Shown here piece after piece: positions 8,000 to 9,611 of a DNA stretch of 9,611 nt. The translations under genes and the position numbers were made by a program. Within the stretch, counting starts at the first letter, position 1. Each line of letters begins with the position of its first letter. The DNA is taken from assembly GCA_902782655.1 (NCBI GenBank), contig CACZNY010000247.1, positions 1-9,611 on the forward strand, given 5' to 3'. The stretch is from an uncultured Lachnospiraceae bacterium (GTDB lineage Bacteria > Bacillota > Clostridia > Lachnospirales > Lachnospiraceae). The notes under the pieces are model-generated. The model searched no databases and was not told the origin of the DNA. It was given only the letters and a program-made list of their open reading frames with translations.

Positions 8000-8055
8000 A
8001 CTAAACAGACGGTAAAAGGACTTGTGTCTTATTAGATTGACAAGGAGGTACGATA

Positions 8056-8715
8056 ATGGCAGTAGACGGGATCGGTATAGGCAGCGGCGTAAATACAGCC
8101 GATTTATATGCGGGCAGGACAAAATCTGCTTCTGAAGCGGTATCATCCGAAAATGCCGCAAAAAAAGCGGAGGATAACGGAACCGGAGTAGTATATGAGA
8201 AATCAGCGGATGCGGAAAACAAGGCGGCATCCGTAAAAGTGAAAACTGTAGATCATGAGGCGATAGTAGCCAAAATGAAGCAGGATGCCGAGGAGCAGAC
8301 AGCACAGTTAAGATCCATAGTCGAAAAGCTCATGCTCGGACAGGGCAAGGCATCGAGCATCGCGGGAGCAAAAGAAGGTGAGAATACTCTTACCAATGAA
8401 GAGGATATGTGGAAATTCCTTGCAAAGGGTGATTTCACTGTCGATGCAGCCACGAAGGCTCAGGCTCAGGCTGATATAGCTGATGACGGATACTGGGGTG
8501 TGGAAAAAACATCTGACAGGATTCTGGATTTTGCCAAGGCTCTTGCAGGAAACGATCCCGGTAAGGCGCAGCAGCTTCTGGACGCCTTTAAGGAAGGCTA
8601 TAAAAAGGCAGAGGAGACGTGGGGGGACAAGCTTCCGGATATTTCCTCAAGGACATATGAGGCTGTGGAGAAGAAGTTTAATGACTGGATGAATACCGGG
8701 ACGGTAACAGAATAA
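8056..8715 (+). CDS. conserved-looking 219-residue protein of unknown function
   Basis: I do not recognise a named family with confidence. The start is well supported: AAGGAGGT (8042-8049) sits 6 nt before the ATG, the strongest ribosome binding site in the window, which suggests high expression. There is no signal peptide or membrane span. Residues 1-62 are Gly/Ala/Ser-rich and probably disordered. Residues 64-93 form a charged helix, and about 113-212 look like a compact helical domain with aromatic landmarks (YWGVE 146-150, SDRILDFAKAL 153-163, WGDKLPDIS 189-197, a final FNDW 208-211). This tail resembles uncharacterised domains I associate with motile bacteria (DUF5610-like), but I cannot confirm that without a profile search. 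The gene lies 99 nt after glgB, may have its own promoter, and ends just before a strong terminator, so it is either monocistronic or the last gene of the 3048-8715 unit. Confidence 0.8.
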   Translation: MAVDGIGIGSGVNTADLYAGRTKSASEAVSSENAAKKAEDNGTGVVYEKSADAENKAASVKVKTVDHEAIVAKMKQDAEEQTAQLRSIVEKLMLGQGKASSIAGAKEGENTLTNEEDMWKFLAKGDFTVDAATKAQAQADIADDGYWGVEKTSDRILDFAKALAGNDPGKAQQLLDAFKEGYKKAEETWGDKLPDISSRTYEAVEKKFNDWMNTGTVTE

Positions 8716-8735
8716 TCTGAAACGGGAACAGTAGG

Positions 8736-8775
8736 ATCGGGCAGGGAAAAGAACATCCCTGCCCGATTTTTTTTT
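8736..8775 (+). terminator. strong intrinsic (Rho-independent) terminator
   Basis: A perfect 12-bp stem, ATCGGGCAGGGA (8736-8747) with TCCCTGCCCGAT (8756-8767), closes an 8-nt A-rich loop and runs straight into nine T residues (8767-8775). It lies 20 nt after the stop of the 219-residue gene and separates that unit from ispE. It is the only clear terminator in the window. Confidence 0.95.
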
Positions 8776-8824
8776 GAACAAATAAGATCCGGCCTAAGAA
8801 AGCAGAGTAATAGAGAGGTCATTA

Positions 8825-8853
8825 TTGTATACAAAGACGTAATATGGTATACT
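8825..8853 (+). promoter_or_regulatory. sigma-A promoter of ispE with extended -10
   Basis: TTGTAT (8825-8830), a 17-nt spacer and TATACT (8848-8853) form a near-consensus vegetative promoter, strengthened by TGG just before the -10 (8845-8847). Initiation would fall near 8860, giving an untranslated leader of about 80 nt before the ispE ATG at 8941. It stands 50 nt downstream of the terminator, so ispE begins a new transcription unit. Confidence 0.75.
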
Positions 8854-8856
8854 AAG
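8825..8856 (+). promoter_or_regulatory. tandem GTATAC-centred operator-like repeats on the ispE promoter
   Basis: TTGTATACAAAG (8825-8836) and TGGTATACTAAG (8845-8856) agree at 10 of 12 positions and lie exactly 20 bp apart, about two helical turns. The first contains a perfect 10-bp palindrome, TTGTATACAA (8825-8834). Both fit the TnGT..ACnA pattern bound by many GntR/FadR-type repressors. They cover the -35 and -10, so a bound dimer would block RNA polymerase. The second copy may partly reflect the -10 sequence itself. Confidence 0.4.
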
Positions 8857-8882
8857 CTTTGTTTATATTTCTGAACAATCGT

Positions 8883-8940
8883 ATGATGTAAGGATCAAAA
8901 GGACCCTTACATCATCATATAGGGAATGCGGGTTTTGATC
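8883..8940 (+). promoter_or_regulatory. ispE leader with two competing RNA structures
   Basis: Hairpin 1 pairs ATGATGTAAGG (8883-8893) with CCTTACATCAT (8905-8915), a perfect 11-bp stem with an 11-nt loop. A second helix pairs GATCAAAA (8893-8900) with TTTTGATC (8933-8940), and CCC (8904-8906) with GGG (8930-8932) across a 3-nt bulge. The second helix uses bases of the hairpin loop and 3' arm, and would bury the only well-placed ribosome binding site, GCGGG (8928-8932), up to the base before the AUG. No T tract follows, which points to control of translation if it is real. A pseudoknot (loop 8894-8900 with 8933-8939) is the alternative. It matches no riboswitch class I recognise. Confidence 0.45.
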
Positions 8941-9611
8941 ATGGAATTAAAAGCGTATGCAAAAATCAATCTCGGGCTGGATATAACCGGAAAAAGAGAG
9001 GATGGATATCATGAGCTGAAGACCATCATGCAGCAGATAGATCTGTATGATGTGATAAAGCTTTATGCGGAGGCAGAGACGGGCGGGAGCAATGACAGGG
9101 GTCAGATACTGATTTCCTGTAATGATTCCATGGTTCCAGCAGACGAGAGGAACCTTGCATATAAGGCAGCAAGACTGCTTTTTGATGAATTTGACATTAC
9201 TGATGCGGTTCTTATTGAAATAGAAAAGAATATACCGGTATCTGCAGGGCTTGCCGGAGGTTCGACGGATGCGGCCGCGGTGCTTAAAGGGATCAATGAG
9301 TATTTCGGTCTGGGTCTTTCCCTGGAGGAGCTTATAGAAAGAGGAGTGAAGCTGGGGGCAGATGTTCCTTTCTGCATTATGGGCGGGACAGCCTATGCCG
9401 GCGGCATAGGGGAAGAGATCTATCCTTTGGAGACACCTGAGGAGTATATAGTGCTGGTCGCTGTACCGGATACAAGAGTATCTACAAAATGGGCATATAA
9501 TGCATATGATGAGATCGCAGGCGGAGGGAACGTGAGGCATCCTGATATCGACCAGCTGAGGGCTGCCATCGAAATGGAGGACTTTGGCTGTATACCGGAA
9601 TTTTTGGGTAA
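8941..9611 (+). CDS. ispE: 4-diphosphocytidyl-2-C-methyl-D-erythritol kinase IspE (3' end cut by the window)
   Basis: IspE is the ATP-dependent GHMP-family kinase that phosphorylates CDP-methylerythritol, the fourth step of the MEP (non-mevalonate) isoprenoid pathway, in the cytoplasm. The frame is open for 223 codons to the edge, where a full enzyme has about 285-300 residues, so the C-terminal part is missing. Signatures are AYAKINLGLDI (5-15) with catalytic K8, DGYHEL (21-26), the glycine-rich ATP loop PVSAGLAGGSTDAAA (99-113), LGADVPFC (138-145) with catalytic base D141, and GGTAYAGGIGEEI (148-160). The ATG at 8941 places the K-x-N motif at the family's usual distance. Its ribosome binding site is weak (GCGGG, 8928-8932) and lies inside a possible RNA switch. 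It has its own promoter and is separated from the upstream gene by a terminator. Confidence 0.95.
   Translation, partial: MELKAYAKINLGLDITGKREDGYHELKTIMQQIDLYDVIKLYAEAETGGSNDRGQILISCNDSMVPADERNLAYKAARLLFDEFDITDAVLIEIEKNIPVSAGLAGGSTDAAAVLKGINEYFGLGLSLEELIERGVKLGADVPFCIMGGTAYAGGIGEEIYPLETPEEYIVLVAVPDTRVSTKWAYNAYDEIAGGGNVRHPDIDQLRAAIEMEDFGCIPEFLG

Noticed and set aside
7973..8305. 110-codon minus-strand frame covering the glgB downstream gap
   Set aside because: It covers the promoter region and the first part of a well-supported plus-strand gene, and its product is Leu/Pro/Arg/His-rich with no domain.
8897..8903. AAAAGGA in the leader hairpin loop considered as the ispE ribosome binding site
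   Set aside because: It is about 37 nt from the ATG and no start codon with a sensible reading frame lies at the right distance.
8947..9540. 197-codon open frame on the minus strand
   Set aside because: It lies wholly antisense to ispE, which has clear kinase motifs. The Cys-, Arg- and Ile-rich product has no recognisable domain.

Overview
The window looks like chromosome from a low-to-mid GC, probably anaerobic Firmicute, most likely a member of the Lachnospiraceae (Butyrivibrio/Roseburia-like). The reasons are the purine-rich Shine-Dalgarno sites, heavy use of ATA, AGA and AGG codons, all genes on one strand, the gene order tatD-rsmA ... ispE, and a large TPR plus AAA-like protein of a kind I associate with this family. 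The assignment is by eye, not by search. No mobile element, CRISPR array, tRNA or rRNA gene is visible, and no stretch longer than about 300 bases lacks a gene.

Layout: (1) 51-2948 is a tightly packed operon: an AI-2E family membrane protein, a TatD-type metal-dependent hydrolase overlapping it by 11 nt, and rsmA (16S rRNA dimethyltransferase) overlapping tatD by 4 nt. (2) 2949-3047 is a short intergenic region with a plausible promoter. (3) 3048-7956 holds a TTG-started 971-residue protein (TPR-like N-terminus, long acidic/Pro-rich linker, degenerate AAA+-like C-terminus), followed after 22 nt by glgB, the glycogen branching enzyme. (4) 7957-8055 has an imperfect hairpin and a sigma-28-like -10 box ahead of a 219-residue protein of unknown function (8056-8715), which ends at a textbook intrinsic terminator (8736-8775). 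(5) 8776-8940 carries a strong extended -10 promoter overlapped by two GTATAC-centred operator-like repeats, then an untranslated leader with two competing foldings, then ispE (8941 to the window edge), the MEP-pathway kinase.

How the genes fit together: tatD, rsmA and ispE form a housekeeping neighbourhood that in other Firmicutes is more continuous. Here rnmV is absent between tatD and rsmA, and a 5.7-kb block (3048-8715) lies between rsmA and ispE. The block pairs glycogen branching with an uncharacterised scaffold-like protein. Most of the window is ordinary core genome. The points most worth a second look are the ispE leader, whose alternative helix would cover the ribosome binding site up to the AUG, the tandem operator-like repeats on the ispE promoter, and the TPR/pseudo-AAA+ protein placed directly upstream of glgB.
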